Positions 50,459-59,170 of a stretch of 64,000 nt of DNA are shown here, in pieces; the first letter of the stretch is position 1; each line of letters begins with the position of its first letter. The notes under the pieces are model-generated. The model made no database searches and was not told where the DNA came from. It saw only the letters and a program-made list of their open reading frames with translations. Source of the DNA: Methylobacter sp. (GTDB lineage: Bacteria > Pseudomonadota > Gammaproteobacteria > Methylococcales > Methylomonadaceae); assembly GCA_030679035.1 (NCBI GenBank), contig JAUXTH010000151.1, forward strand, positions 1 to 64,000, read 5' to 3'. Made by a program: the position numbers and the translations under genes.

Positions 50459-51526
50459 ATGATTAACCCAAGAACTATAAAAACGACCTTATCCGGTTTT
50501 ACTTACGGCACAGCGCTACACTGCTTTATCGCCTGCATGTTTTTAATCATGCAGGCGGGCTGCTCGGAACCGACTATTCAAAAACTGGAAGGCCCGGCTC
50601 AAGGCACGACCTACCATATCAGTTACTGGTCCGAGTCACCAATGGATACTAAAGACATCAAAGCCGGTATCGAAAACGAGTTCGTAGTCATCGATAAACT
50701 GCTGTCCAATTACCGGCCAGATTCGACCATAGAAACCTTCAATAGCGTCGAGAACAGTGACAGCCAGGAAGTCGGCGGCGAAATCGTATCGTTGGTTAAA
50801 ATCGCGCAAGTTGTAAATCAGGCCAGCCGAGGTTGTTATGATTTAACCATCAAACCCTTGTTTGATTTATGGGGCTTTCGTGATGATGCGCCGACGATCC
50901 CTAATGCCCCGACCATTCTTGCCACACTGAAACAAATCGGCATGGACAAGTTGGTAATCGTGGATGACACGCATTTGCGAAAAAAACAGGCCACTCTGAG
51001 AGTCGATTTGTCGTCCATTGCCCAAGGCTATAGCGTGGAACGGATCAGCAAGGTTCTGGCGCAAAAAGGCATAACCCATTATCTGGTCGAGATTGGCGGC
51101 GAGCTGAAAACCAACGGCTATAAACCGGGAGGATGGCCTTGGCGTATCGCCGTGGAAAGGCCGTTGCCGGAAGAGCGGGTGATGCACAAGGTCATTACTA
51201 TGCCCAAGGACTCGCCGATGGCGGTGATGACTTCCGGCACTTACCGGCATTTTTTCGATGATCATGGGCAGCGTTATAGCCACATCCTTGATGCCCGCAA
51301 CGGCAGACCGGTTATTCATAACCTGGTTTCCGTTACCGTCCTACTCAGCGATCCGACGGTTGCCGATGCCTGGTCTACTGCGTTGCTGTGTCTTGGCCAA
51401 AAAGACGGCATGGCAGCTGCGAATACCGCAAAAATCCCCGCTCTGTTCATCGAACTGCAAGGCAGCGAATTGATCGAGTCCCGAAGTGATGCACTGAACA
51501 CTTTGAGCACTCTCACCATTCATTAA
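50459..51526 (+). CDS. apbE: ApbE, FAD:protein FMN transferase
   Basis: 355 residues with a lipobox (FLIMQAGCSE). Domains of ApbE are clear: GPAQGTTYHISYW, the active-site region DLSSIAQGYSVERISKVLAQKGITHYLVEIGGELKTNG, and VMTSGTYRHFFDDHGQRYSHILDARNGRPV with conserved His/Asp. It flavinylates proteins (for example Nqr or Rnf subunits) in the periplasm. Confidence 0.93.
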   Translation: MINPRTIKTTLSGFTYGTALHCFIACMFLIMQAGCSEPTIQKLEGPAQGTTYHISYWSESPMDTKDIKAGIENEFVVIDKLLSNYRPDSTIETFNSVENSDSQEVGGEIVSLVKIAQVVNQASRGCYDLTIKPLFDLWGFRDDAPTIPNAPTILATLKQIGMDKLVIVDDTHLRKKQATLRVDLSSIAQGYSVERISKVLAQKGITHYLVEIGGELKTNGYKPGGWPWRIAVERPLPEERVMHKVITMPKDSPMAVMTSGTYRHFFDDHGQRYSHILDARNGRPVIHNLVSVTVLLSDPTVADAWSTALLCLGQKDGMAAANTAKIPALFIELQGSELIESRSDALNTLSTLTIH

Positions 51527-51533
51527 TTCTTCT

Positions 51534-52022
51534 TTGTCAGTCAACATGCCCCTGACCATTGGCAAACTAGCCAAACAAATAGACGTAACCATTGAAGCCG
51601 CCCGCTACTATCAGCGCATTGGCTTGTTAGCAGAACCTGAAAAAACCGACTATGGTTATCGAGATCATCCATCCGACGCGGTGACTAAAATCCGATTTAT
51701 CAAACGTGCGCAACAAGCCGGTTTTACGTTAAAAGAAATCACCACATTGTTAGCGCTTAACGGCTCACATTGTGCCGATGTACGAAAACTCGCCGAACAA
51801 AAATGTCAGCAAATCGAGGAGCAAATAAAAGTGTTAATGGCTCTACGTCAGGTATTGGAAATCCTAGGCGATAGCTGTCAACAGTCGGCTTCTTCGCTGT
51901 TAGCGTACGATTTTTTCCAAATTCTGAGACTACCCCGTAAAGGCCTAACCTGCCATCTGGTGTACGTCAGTAAAGAGGCGCCAGTGGCGCACAATTGCTT
52001 CAAACAGCCGCCAGCAAACTAA
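51534..52022 (+). CDS. MerR-family regulator with a foreign C-terminus
   Basis: 162 codons. Residues 1-130 or so are a MerR protein (MPLTIGKLAKQIDVTIEAARYYQRIGLLAEPEKTDYGYRDH, coiled-coil ERIGDSC region) with the three Cys of the mercury/metal type in HCADVRKLAEQKC and DSC. From about 136 on the sequence (KGLTCHLVYVSKEA) is a piece of universal stress protein, read into a wrong frame. The metal-binding tail of the regulator is therefore lost. Confidence 0.75.
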   Translation: MSVNMPLTIGKLAKQIDVTIEAARYYQRIGLLAEPEKTDYGYRDHPSDAVTKIRFIKRAQQAGFTLKEITTLLALNGSHCADVRKLAEQKCQQIEEQIKVLMALRQVLEILGDSCQQSASSLLAYDFFQILRLPRKGLTCHLVYVSKEAPVAHNCFKQPPAN

Positions 52023-52516
52023 CCAACGCCGGTGGCATTGAAGTGATCACCCAACTATTACCCGGTAAACCCAATCAAGTGCTTTGTGAATATCAAGACC
52101 AACATGCGATTGATTTAACGGTGATGGGTGGTCTGGGCTTTAAAGCCGTAGAGGCCGGTTACAAGGTTTGTTTCAGTGCTGCACTGACCTTGATTGAAGC
52201 ACTGGAACTGGCGGAATTAAAAGGAGAGCTGAAAAAGAAGATTAATCAGCTACTGAAATTTGATCTATTAATCATCGACGAACTCGGCTACCTGCCTATG
52301 AACAAACAGGGCATGGACAACCTGTTTCAGCTGATTAATGCCATGTATGAATACCGGTCAATCATCTTGACGACTAATAAGGAATTCACCCACTGGGGAG
52401 AGTTCTTCTTTGACGGTAATGTCGCTGTACCTATCGTGGACAGAATCATCCATCATTCACACATTTTTATGCTGGGAGGGGAAAGCTATCGACTGAAATC
52501 AAAACTGAATAAGTAA
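51939..52516 (+). pseudogene. Chimeric remnant: Usp fragment joined to IS21-type IstB
   Basis: Two relics in series. The first (51939-52127) is a universal stress protein piece, KGLTCHLVYV then, after a frame change, AASKLTNAGGIEVITQLLPGKPNQVLCEYQDQHAIDLTVMG, parallel to the second domain of the gene at 40501-41370. The second, from 52128, is the C-terminal half of an IstB ATPase: LLIIDELGYLPMNKQGMDNLFQLINAMYEYRSIILTTNKEF (Walker B and sensor). An IS21-like element probably recombined here and was lost. Confidence 0.75.
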
Positions 52517-52611
52517 TTTTTCTCTGGAAAAGTGGCTCAAAAATTAATGGCCGAAAATGGCTCAATTCTGTTGGCCATTGACAGAAATAACACGCCTTTC
52601 GTTTTTTCAGC

Positions 52612-52655
52612 AAAAGAACACCTAAAAACGACCTCTTTCGAACTTACTTTAACGC
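52612..52655 (+). promoter_or_regulatory. Degenerate transfer-operon box before pilin
   Basis: AAAAGAACACCTAAAAACGACCTCTTTCGAACTTACTTTAACG keeps the AAAAGA ... CTCTTTCGA frame of the three conserved boxes with one base more between the arms. It lies about 100 bp before traA. Quoted motif pieces: AAAAGA and CTCTTTCGA. Likely related but weaker. The remaining bases 52517-52751 hold no gene. Confidence 0.45.
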
Positions 52656-52751
52656 TTTTTTATTGAACAATAGACACCGTTCCGGAGCAGAACCAACGAC
52701 TCGTTAATTGCAAGTAATGAGTCAATCAAACATAATTTTGGAGTTGTTTAA

Positions 52752-53069
52752 ATGAATCAATTGAAAAGCCTATTCTTCACTGAGCGGAAAAAAGCTCTGT
52801 TAGCGTCTGCTGCTGTATGTGCGTTTGCATTCGGACCCGAAGCAGTGGCGGGTACTGGCGGTACCGAGTTCGACGACATCTATACCCTGTTGGTCGGCTG
52901 GACTCAAGGTACTTTGGGTAAAATCATTGCCCTGGGTATGTTTATGGTGGGTTTGTCTGCCGGTATCGTCAACCAATCTATCGTATCTGTAGTTATCGGT
53001 ATTGGTGGCGCTCTGGCGCTGTACTACGGCCCAACCGTTATCAACGGTGTTGTTGCCGCCCTGATTTAA
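52752..53069 (+). CDS. traA: TraA, F-type propilin
   Basis: 105 residues. A long basic leader (MNQLKSLFFTERKKALLASAAVCAFAFGPEAVA) ends in A-x-A before the mature pilin of about 70 residues. That part has two hydrophobic helices (LGKIIALGMFMVGLSAGIV and VSVVIGIGGALALYYGPTVI) joined by a short basic loop, as in F/SXT pilins. GGAG precedes the ATG. A strong terminator follows, so it is likely transcribed alone. Confidence 0.9.
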   Translation: MNQLKSLFFTERKKALLASAAVCAFAFGPEAVAGTGGTEFDDIYTLLVGWTQGTLGKIIALGMFMVGLSAGIVNQSIVSVVIGIGGALALYYGPTVINGVVAALI

Positions 53070-53129
53070 CGCCAGAATTATCGCCCGTTGTCGAAAGCGG
53101 GCGATAGGCTCTTTTGTTAGTGAGTGTTT

Positions 53130-53167
53130 AAAAAGGCCGCCCATCAAAAATGTGCGGCCTTTTTTTA
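53130..53167 (+). terminator. Terminator after traA
   Basis: AAAGGCCGC / GCGGCCTTT stem, followed by a T-run. It isolates the pilin transcript from the traC operon. Confidence 0.85.
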
Positions 53168-53196
53168 AAGGATTTTTTAGAGACAAAATAATAATC

Positions 53197-53235
53197 AAAA
53201 GAGGCAGAAAAAGCGCATCTTTCGACCCGACGTAA
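53197..53235 (+). promoter_or_regulatory. Conserved transfer-operon box, copy 3
   Basis: AAAAGAGGCAGAAAAAGCGC ATCTTTCGACCCGACGTAA. It matches copies 1 and 2 at most positions and lies about 55 bp before the traC ATG. The CGTAAAG end again sits where a -10 element is expected. Confidence 0.75.
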
Positions 53236-53290
53236 AGAAAATCGTTTCTTTAAAATACAAGCCTGTTTTCTTAAATTCAGGAGATCCTTT

Positions 53291-55696
53291 ATGGGCGCAT
53301 TTGTCTATGAAAAACAACTCAAACGACACACGTTAAGTGAACTCGTCCCGGTAGAATCCTTTGACGAGGAAACATATTTGTTCACCATGGCCGATGGTTT
53401 TATCGGTTTTGGTTTTGTCGCCAAACCACTGCCGGGCGGTGACGAGTCAGTAACCCAGCGATTGAATGTCCTGTTCTCGTTCGATTACCCCAAAGAGAGC
53501 TTCATTCAAATCATGCTGATGGGGTCTCAGGATATTCGTCCGACACTGGACAATATTAAGCACATTCGCAACACTAAAGATGAAGCGCTGAAAGAGTCGC
53601 TGAATAATCGTCTAAAAATGCTGACAGAAGGATCAAATCAAGCGATCAGTCTGCATGCTCAATCGTATGTTCGCGAGTACAAAGTCGTTTTCACCATAAA
53701 ACTTCCTCTTGAGCAAAAAAACCAATTACCGAAACAACATGAAATTTCGGCTGCACGAGATCTTCGTTTGTCGTTTGAGCAAACCCTGAAATCCGCAGGG
53801 TTTGTCCCGCAAACAATAGATGCGGAGCTTTATTTGCGCGTGGTTGGGCAAATACTGCATTGGAGCCCTTCAGCAAATTGGCGATGCCCAGCAAAATATT
53901 ACGATGCCACAGCACCAGTCAATGAGCAATTGAGCGAATATGACGACATGATACAGACCGATGCCAACGGTGTCTGGCTTGGTGATAAAAGATTGCGGAT
54001 CCTGTCGCCAGGGCGACTACAAGGACAAATGAGCCTTCAAAATATGCGGCGCATGATTGGCGACCCATTAACCGGGGCCCGTGGAATTCACGGTAACTTT
54101 TTTATCAACCTGAATATCTTTATCCCGGATAACGCTGCCGAAAAACAGAAAGCCGACAAAGAGCGTAATGTCATCAATTACCAGGCGTTTGGGCCGATGT
54201 TGAAATTCAATCCGAAACTGATATTCAAAAAAGAAAGCACCGACCTATTGTTCAAGTCCATCAACGACGGTGACCGGATTCTCAAAATCAAGTTGTGTGT
54301 TGGATTGTTCACTGACTCACTGGATAAAAGCGAAACCCGGCTAACAGAAGCTCAAACTTATTTCAGCGAAATCGGCTGGAGCATGAAAGAAGACAAGTAC
54401 ATCACACTTCCCATGTTAGTGAATTCACTGCCACTTTGCGCCGACTTTAAAGCGGTACGATTTCTGCAGCGTTACAAACGTTGCGGTTCCAAACACGCTG
54501 TCGAATTTCTGCCCATCATTGCTGACTGGAGTGGTACCGGCACACCGCAGTTGACGTTTATTTCTCGCGGCGGCCAGATCATGAACATGGATATTTTTGA
54601 CTCTAACACAAACTACAATACGTGTATCGTAGCAGCGTCCGGATCCGGAAAATCGTTTTTGACCAACGATATTATTACCTCGTATATCAGCTCCGGAGCC
54701 AAATGCTGGGTGATTGATATTGGGCGTTCTTACGAGAAATTGACCCATGCCATTGGTGGCGACTTTGTTGAATTCGGTGAAAAGAGCCAAATTTGCCTGA
54801 ATCCGTTTCAGATTATCAAAAATTACAATGAAGAAGCCGACATGCTGGTAGGTATCATTGTGTCCATGGCCGCTATGGAAGATAAGTTGTCCGATCTTCA
54901 GCATGCCAGGTTACGCTCAATCTTGAAAGAATTATGGGATGAGTACGGCGTCGGAATGACCGTTGACCGGGTTGCTGAAAAATTACTCCAAGACCAAGAC
55001 CGCCGCGTTATTGATATGGGGCACCAGTTATTCGCATTTACCAGTACCGGTGAATACGGGCGGTTTTTTAATGGGGAAAACAACGTCAACTTCAATAATG
55101 CACTGACCTGTCTTGAGCTCGAAGAACTCAAGGGGCGCAGCCATTTACAGCAAGTCGTGCTGCTGATTCTGATTTACCAGATCCAGCAAGCTATGTATCT
55201 GGGTAATCGCGATCAGCGAAAAATCCTCATCATTGATGAAGCGTGGGATCTGCTTGCCAAAGGCAATATTGCTCGATTCATTGAAACCGGATACCGGCGC
55301 TTCCGGAAATATAACGGGGCCGCCATAACCATTACCCAGTCACTCAATGACCTGTACAGCTCGCCATCTGGCGTGGCGATCGCTGAAAACTCGGCCAATC
55401 TCTACCTGCTTTACCAAAAGCCGGAAACCATTGAGTCCATTAAGCGCCAGAACCGGTTAATGATCGGAGAGGGCGGTTTTACGTTTTTGAAATCAGTGCA
55501 TACCGTGACCGGGCAATATTCTGAAATATTCTTCGTAACCAGTTATGGCGTGGGAATCGGCCGGCTGATAGTGGATAAATACACCAAGCTACTTTACTCA
55601 ACCCATCCGGACGATATTAAAAAAATATCGGAGCGAACCCATCGCGGCATGACAACCGCGGAAGCGATCGAAGACATTCTTGTTTCAGATGACTAA
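53291..55696 (+). CDS. traC: TraC, VirB4-like ATPase of the transfer system
   Basis: 801 residues. Walker A is VAASGSGKSFLTND near residue 450, in the context NTNYNTCIVAASGSGKS; Walker B is KILIIDEAWDLLA near 645; ITQSLNDLY and the ENSANLYLL segment follow. The first 400 residues form the TraC N-domain that docks on the membrane complex. It powers pilus assembly. Its GGAG lies before the ATG at 53291. Confidence 0.95.
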   Translation: MGAFVYEKQLKRHTLSELVPVESFDEETYLFTMADGFIGFGFVAKPLPGGDESVTQRLNVLFSFDYPKESFIQIMLMGSQDIRPTLDNIKHIRNTKDEALKESLNNRLKMLTEGSNQAISLHAQSYVREYKVVFTIKLPLEQKNQLPKQHEISAARDLRLSFEQTLKSAGFVPQTIDAELYLRVVGQILHWSPSANWRCPAKYYDATAPVNEQLSEYDDMIQTDANGVWLGDKRLRILSPGRLQGQMSLQNMRRMIGDPLTGARGIHGNFFINLNIFIPDNAAEKQKADKERNVINYQAFGPMLKFNPKLIFKKESTDLLFKSINDGDRILKIKLCVGLFTDSLDKSETRLTEAQTYFSEIGWSMKEDKYITLPMLVNSLPLCADFKAVRFLQRYKRCGSKHAVEFLPIIADWSGTGTPQLTFISRGGQIMNMDIFDSNTNYNTCIVAASGSGKSFLTNDIITSYISSGAKCWVIDIGRSYEKLTHAIGGDFVEFGEKSQICLNPFQIIKNYNEEADMLVGIIVSMAAMEDKLSDLQHARLRSILKELWDEYGVGMTVDRVAEKLLQDQDRRVIDMGHQLFAFTSTGEYGRFFNGENNVNFNNALTCLELEELKGRSHLQQVVLLILIYQIQQAMYLGNRDQRKILIIDEAWDLLAKGNIARFIETGYRRFRKYNGAAITITQSLNDLYSSPSGVAIAENSANLYLLYQKPETIESIKRQNRLMIGEGGFTFLKSVHTVTGQYSEIFFVTSYGVGIGRLIVDKYTKLLYSTHPDDIKKISERTHRGMTTAEAIEDILVSDD

Positions 55697-55732
55697 CCCC
55701 TAAACGTTAATATCACCCATTGAGGCAATACC

Positions 55733-56518
55733 ATGGCAGAAAAAACCGAACCCACTACACGAGCTACACAAGATGGCTATATGAGACGAAATTTCATCAG
55801 CGAATGCAGGGATAGTCGTATTGTCGTTGAGGCGTATTTTTCCCCCAACATACGCCGTATTTACCGTCGACATTTCGACGGGTTATCGCGTGCGGTGTAT
55901 CTACTTCGTTTTTATTCGCGCACTTCCCGTATCAATGGCGTTGAAAATTCCCTAACCAAAGACATTAGTGATCTGATGGACGAAGTGAATGAAAGCCTGC
56001 GGAAGAAAATCACTGTTGCCGAACACATTCTTGTCAATAACAACATTAAGGTAACGACATCGCAATTTGAGAAGCTCAATGTGACCATTATTGATCCATT
56101 AGCCAATCGGTTTCTGCAAACCATCAAAATGGCTCAAGATCTCGATGAAAAACTCAGCTCTCTTTGGCTTGCGTGCGTACTTGACGACGAGCAGCGCATG
56201 AAAGCCATGACGGAAATCGAAAACGAATTGCGAGGCATACAGGGCAAATCCCGGACTATTAGCTTGGGACTAAGAGATCGTGTGCGTTTACAACGATCAA
56301 CCAATGAACAAGTAATAGAAGCCGATGACAATCTGATAGCAGCGGCATCTACTGATGAAGGGGAGTTGGACGAAGAAATAGCAGAAACAAATAAAATAAT
56401 CGAGGAAACGGCTTCGACAAAAAAACCCAAAAAAACGAGTAAAGAGGTCAAAGATCAAGGCGATGTCGAAGAATCAAGCACATCCGAACTTAAAGAAAAA
56501 GAAGATGCGACTGCATGA
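55733..56518 (+). CDS. Unidentified protein of the traC operon
   Basis: 261 residues with no signal or membrane segment. Residues 30-150 look helical (IVVEAYFSPNIRRIYRRHFDGLSRAVYLLRFYSRT, DISDLMDEVNESLRKK). The last 65 are strongly charged, with Glu/Lys repeats. Conservation of position between traC and traF in related elements is possible, but I do not recognise the family. It overlaps traF by 4 bp. Confidence 0.75.
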   Translation: MAEKTEPTTRATQDGYMRRNFISECRDSRIVVEAYFSPNIRRIYRRHFDGLSRAVYLLRFYSRTSRINGVENSLTKDISDLMDEVNESLRKKITVAEHILVNNNIKVTTSQFEKLNVTIIDPLANRFLQTIKMAQDLDEKLSSLWLACVLDDEQRMKAMTEIENELRGIQGKSRTISLGLRDRVRLQRSTNEQVIEADDNLIAAASTDEGELDEEIAETNKIIEETASTKKPKKTSKEVKDQGDVEESSTSELKEKEDATA

Positions 56519-57564
56519 CCAAAGCGCTCACGCCTTGCTTATTGCTAACCTTGTTATGTGGCGGCTTGGTAAACGCCGGTGAAGCAAATAAGGAAGCAAA
56601 TGGGGATGGATCGCCGTTGTTTTACGGTGTCTCAGACGGACGCGAGCAGTCGGCGTCCGTTCTGACTAAGTCACCTTTTTACGAAGACAAGGAGAGAGGC
56701 TGGTTCTGGTATGAAGATCCCGTTTTTGATGAGGAACCTGCTGAAGAAGAAGCTGCTTTGCCGCCACCACCTGTCCAGGAAAAGAAAATCGAACCGGAAC
56801 AACCAGCAAAGCCACCGGGGGCAAAACCGTTATCGGCAGAGTGGTTTCGTAAAAACATGGAAAAGTATCGTGATAAAGCGATTGATGAGCCCACACAACA
56901 GAACGTGTCGGCTTACATGTACCTGCAAAGGGTGATGCTGGATAAGGCTGAGAAGTTTAGCGAGATTTCGCAGCGAGTGGTGATGAGCGATCCCGTGCTT
57001 GACGAAAATTCAAGGCGTCCCATCGCAACATTCGGCGCCTTTGCCATGGATGATAGGGCGACCAAGGGAACTGAAAAAGCGGCTAAAAAACTTGCCGAGA
57101 ACGCGGGGCTTTGGTTTTTTTATGCCAGTACCTGTGAGTTCTGTGTAAAGGAAGTTGGTGTTTTAAAAGGCTTGATGAATGCCTACGGCTTCAAGGTTTT
57201 GCCTATTGCCCTGGATGGGCTGCCCCTGTCTGGCGGTGAATTTCCTGATTTTACGATTGATCGTGGTCAAGCAAAGAAATTGGGTGTTGAAACGACGCCC
57301 GCCCTGTTTTTAGTTAAACCAGGGCAGAACGGCGACGCCATTCAACTTGGACAGGGTTTGTTATCGGGTGACGAGATCATCAAGCGTGCCATTACCTTGG
57401 CTCACCAAAATGGCTGGCTGAATAGCGACGAGTACCAAGACACCTTAAAAGTAAAACCCATGCAAGTGGATACCGAGACCCTCCAAAACATTGACGAGAA
57501 AGTAATGGATAAGCCAAACGAACTGGTCAAAACCATTCGCAATAATCTAAGAAAACAATTTTGA
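56515..57564 (+). CDS. traF: TraF, F-type thioredoxin-fold pilus protein
   Basis: 349 residues with a signal peptide (LTPCLLLTLLCGGLVNA). The region SPFYEDKERGWFWYEDP is the TraF hallmark. A Pro-rich linker follows, then a thioredoxin-like domain with CEFC in LWFFYASTCEFCVKEVGVLKG and the cis-Pro VETTPALFLVKPG. F TraF itself often lacks the CxxC; here it is kept. It is needed for pilus assembly in the periplasm. Confidence 0.9.
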   Translation: MTKALTPCLLLTLLCGGLVNAGEANKEANGDGSPLFYGVSDGREQSASVLTKSPFYEDKERGWFWYEDPVFDEEPAEEEAALPPPPVQEKKIEPEQPAKPPGAKPLSAEWFRKNMEKYRDKAIDEPTQQNVSAYMYLQRVMLDKAEKFSEISQRVVMSDPVLDENSRRPIATFGAFAMDDRATKGTEKAAKKLAENAGLWFFYASTCEFCVKEVGVLKGLMNAYGFKVLPIALDGLPLSGGEFPDFTIDRGQAKKLGVETTPALFLVKPGQNGDAIQLGQGLLSGDEIIKRAITLAHQNGWLNSDEYQDTLKVKPMQVDTETLQNIDEKVMDKPNELVKTIRNNLRKQF

Positions 57565-57655
57565 GATTTTAAACTCTATGGAAATCAAAAAAAACGTATC
57601 AGATTCGAGTACTCAAAGTCCGATGTTACGAGCAGTATTCTAATGGGAATCCAAT

Positions 57656-57772
57656 ATGGACAAGGATACTTCCTGTCAAGAAATCAAGCGTCGCAAAAGT
57701 CTGTTAAAACCAGACAAGAAAAGCCTGGCAGGGATTTTTATGAGCGACGCTTTGACGGCTTCCGAGATTTAA
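57656..57772 (+). CDS. Small uncertain ORF between traF and traH
   Basis: 38 residues (MDKDTSCQEIKRRKSLLKPDKKSLAGIFMSDALTASEI). It is basic and has no clear ribosome site. It fills the 222-bp gap between traF and traH. It could be a small transfer protein or a chance frame. Confidence 0.3.
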   Translation: MDKDTSCQEIKRRKSLLKPDKKSLAGIFMSDALTASEI

Positions 57773-57786
57773 TGTGGATCTGAACT

Positions 57787-59157
57787 ATGCGTAATCACTC
57801 TTTGCTGTTTTTGACCTGTTTGCTGCTTTTTATTGCAGGCCCAGCAAAGTCTGGTTTGAATGATGAATTGAAAGGCATGTTTGACGACATGATTAACGTC
57901 ACTCCAGGTGGATCCTATGACACACAGCGGCGTGGAGTGATTACTGGAGGGAGTATTGTTAGTCGCAATAAAGTCGTAAATCCCAACCTGATTTCATTTG
58001 TACCGCCTGGCGTAAAGGCGGGCTGCGGAGGGATTGATTTATTTGGGGGATCGTTCTCATATATTAACGGTGCGCAATTTACTCAGCTTATGCGTAGCGT
58101 TGCGCAAGCCGCAGTGGGTTATGCCTTTCAGCTGGCCATTGAAGGTATGTGTCCAACCTGCGCCCAGGTCATGACTAAGTTACAAAAAGACATCGAGTTT
58201 ATTAACTCGTTAATGAAGAATTCGTGTGAAGCTGGAAAGCTCATTGTAGATAACACGCTACGACCTGGCCTGGAGTCGATCAATGAAACATTCAAAAGCA
58301 ATTTGTCAACGAAACTATCGACCGATACCGGTTTCGTATCGGATTGGTTTCAGGCAAAGGAAGATAAAAGTTCCTCGCCCGATAAAAAGGCAATTGATGC
58401 AGGAAGAGCCGATATGTTCACGGGCAACGTTGTGTACAAATCACTGAATAATGCGAACGCTACGGCCTGGTTTCAGCATGGTGACGAGCAGCTTAAAGGT
58501 GTGCTAATGAGTTTGACCGGAACCTATATCGCCGCAACGAAAGCGGACAATAGTGGTATCGAATATAACTTCAAGCCCAGCAAAATTGAGCCTAGGGATT
58601 TCATTGAAGGCGGAATGCTTACAATTTACACATGCGAATCAGGCGAATGTTTGCTACCGGGTGATAGCACAGAAACCATACAAGTAACTGGAATGAGAGA
58701 GCGCGTAAAAAAAATGGTTCTTGGTAGCGGTACTTGTGTAGGTTGCACAGGCGGCATTCTGAGGAAAATGCAAGAACGCGCTGGCGGGTCTGTGTTCAGT
58801 CCAGAAGAAAAGCAATTTATTGAAGCAACGTCTCCGGGCGCTTACGGTCTTTTAACAAAATTAGCGCACGAACCTGGCGCTGCCTACGTAATTGCTGAGC
58901 AATTAACTAACGTTCTTGCGATAGAACTTACCAATAAGCTTGTCGACGAAATGTATGACACGGTAAGAAATTCAATTGAGAGCAGTGGGAAAGAAATGGA
59001 CACCAAGATGCTGGCGACGATGCGAGATAGAAGAGAAAAAATCAATGAAGAGCGCCGGGTTGTTGGGCAAACGATTGCTGGCGTTTCGATTGTGCTTAGT
59101 TCGTATTCGGACATAGAAAAAGACTTGCGAAATAACGCATTTCATAAACTCCAGTAG
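57787..59157 (+). CDS. traH: TraH, F-type pilus assembly protein
   Basis: 456 residues with a signal peptide (LLFLTCLLLFIAGPAKS). TraH patterns: DDMINVTPGGSYDTQRRGVITGGS, PGVKAGCGGIDLFGGSFSYINGAQF, GMCPTCAQVMTKLQKDIEFIN, and a C-terminal coiled coil. It acts in the periplasm with TraF and TraW for pilus extension and mating-pair formation. It is followed after 13 bp by traG. Confidence 0.95.
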   Translation: MRNHSLLFLTCLLLFIAGPAKSGLNDELKGMFDDMINVTPGGSYDTQRRGVITGGSIVSRNKVVNPNLISFVPPGVKAGCGGIDLFGGSFSYINGAQFTQLMRSVAQAAVGYAFQLAIEGMCPTCAQVMTKLQKDIEFINSLMKNSCEAGKLIVDNTLRPGLESINETFKSNLSTKLSTDTGFVSDWFQAKEDKSSSPDKKAIDAGRADMFTGNVVYKSLNNANATAWFQHGDEQLKGVLMSLTGTYIAATKADNSGIEYNFKPSKIEPRDFIEGGMLTIYTCESGECLLPGDSTETIQVTGMRERVKKMVLGSGTCVGCTGGILRKMQERAGGSVFSPEEKQFIEATSPGAYGLLTKLAHEPGAAYVIAEQLTNVLAIELTNKLVDEMYDTVRNSIESSGKEMDTKMLATMRDRREKINEERRVVGQTIAGVSIVLSSYSDIEKDLRNNAFHKLQ

Positions 59158-59170
59158 TTGAGAATAGTGT

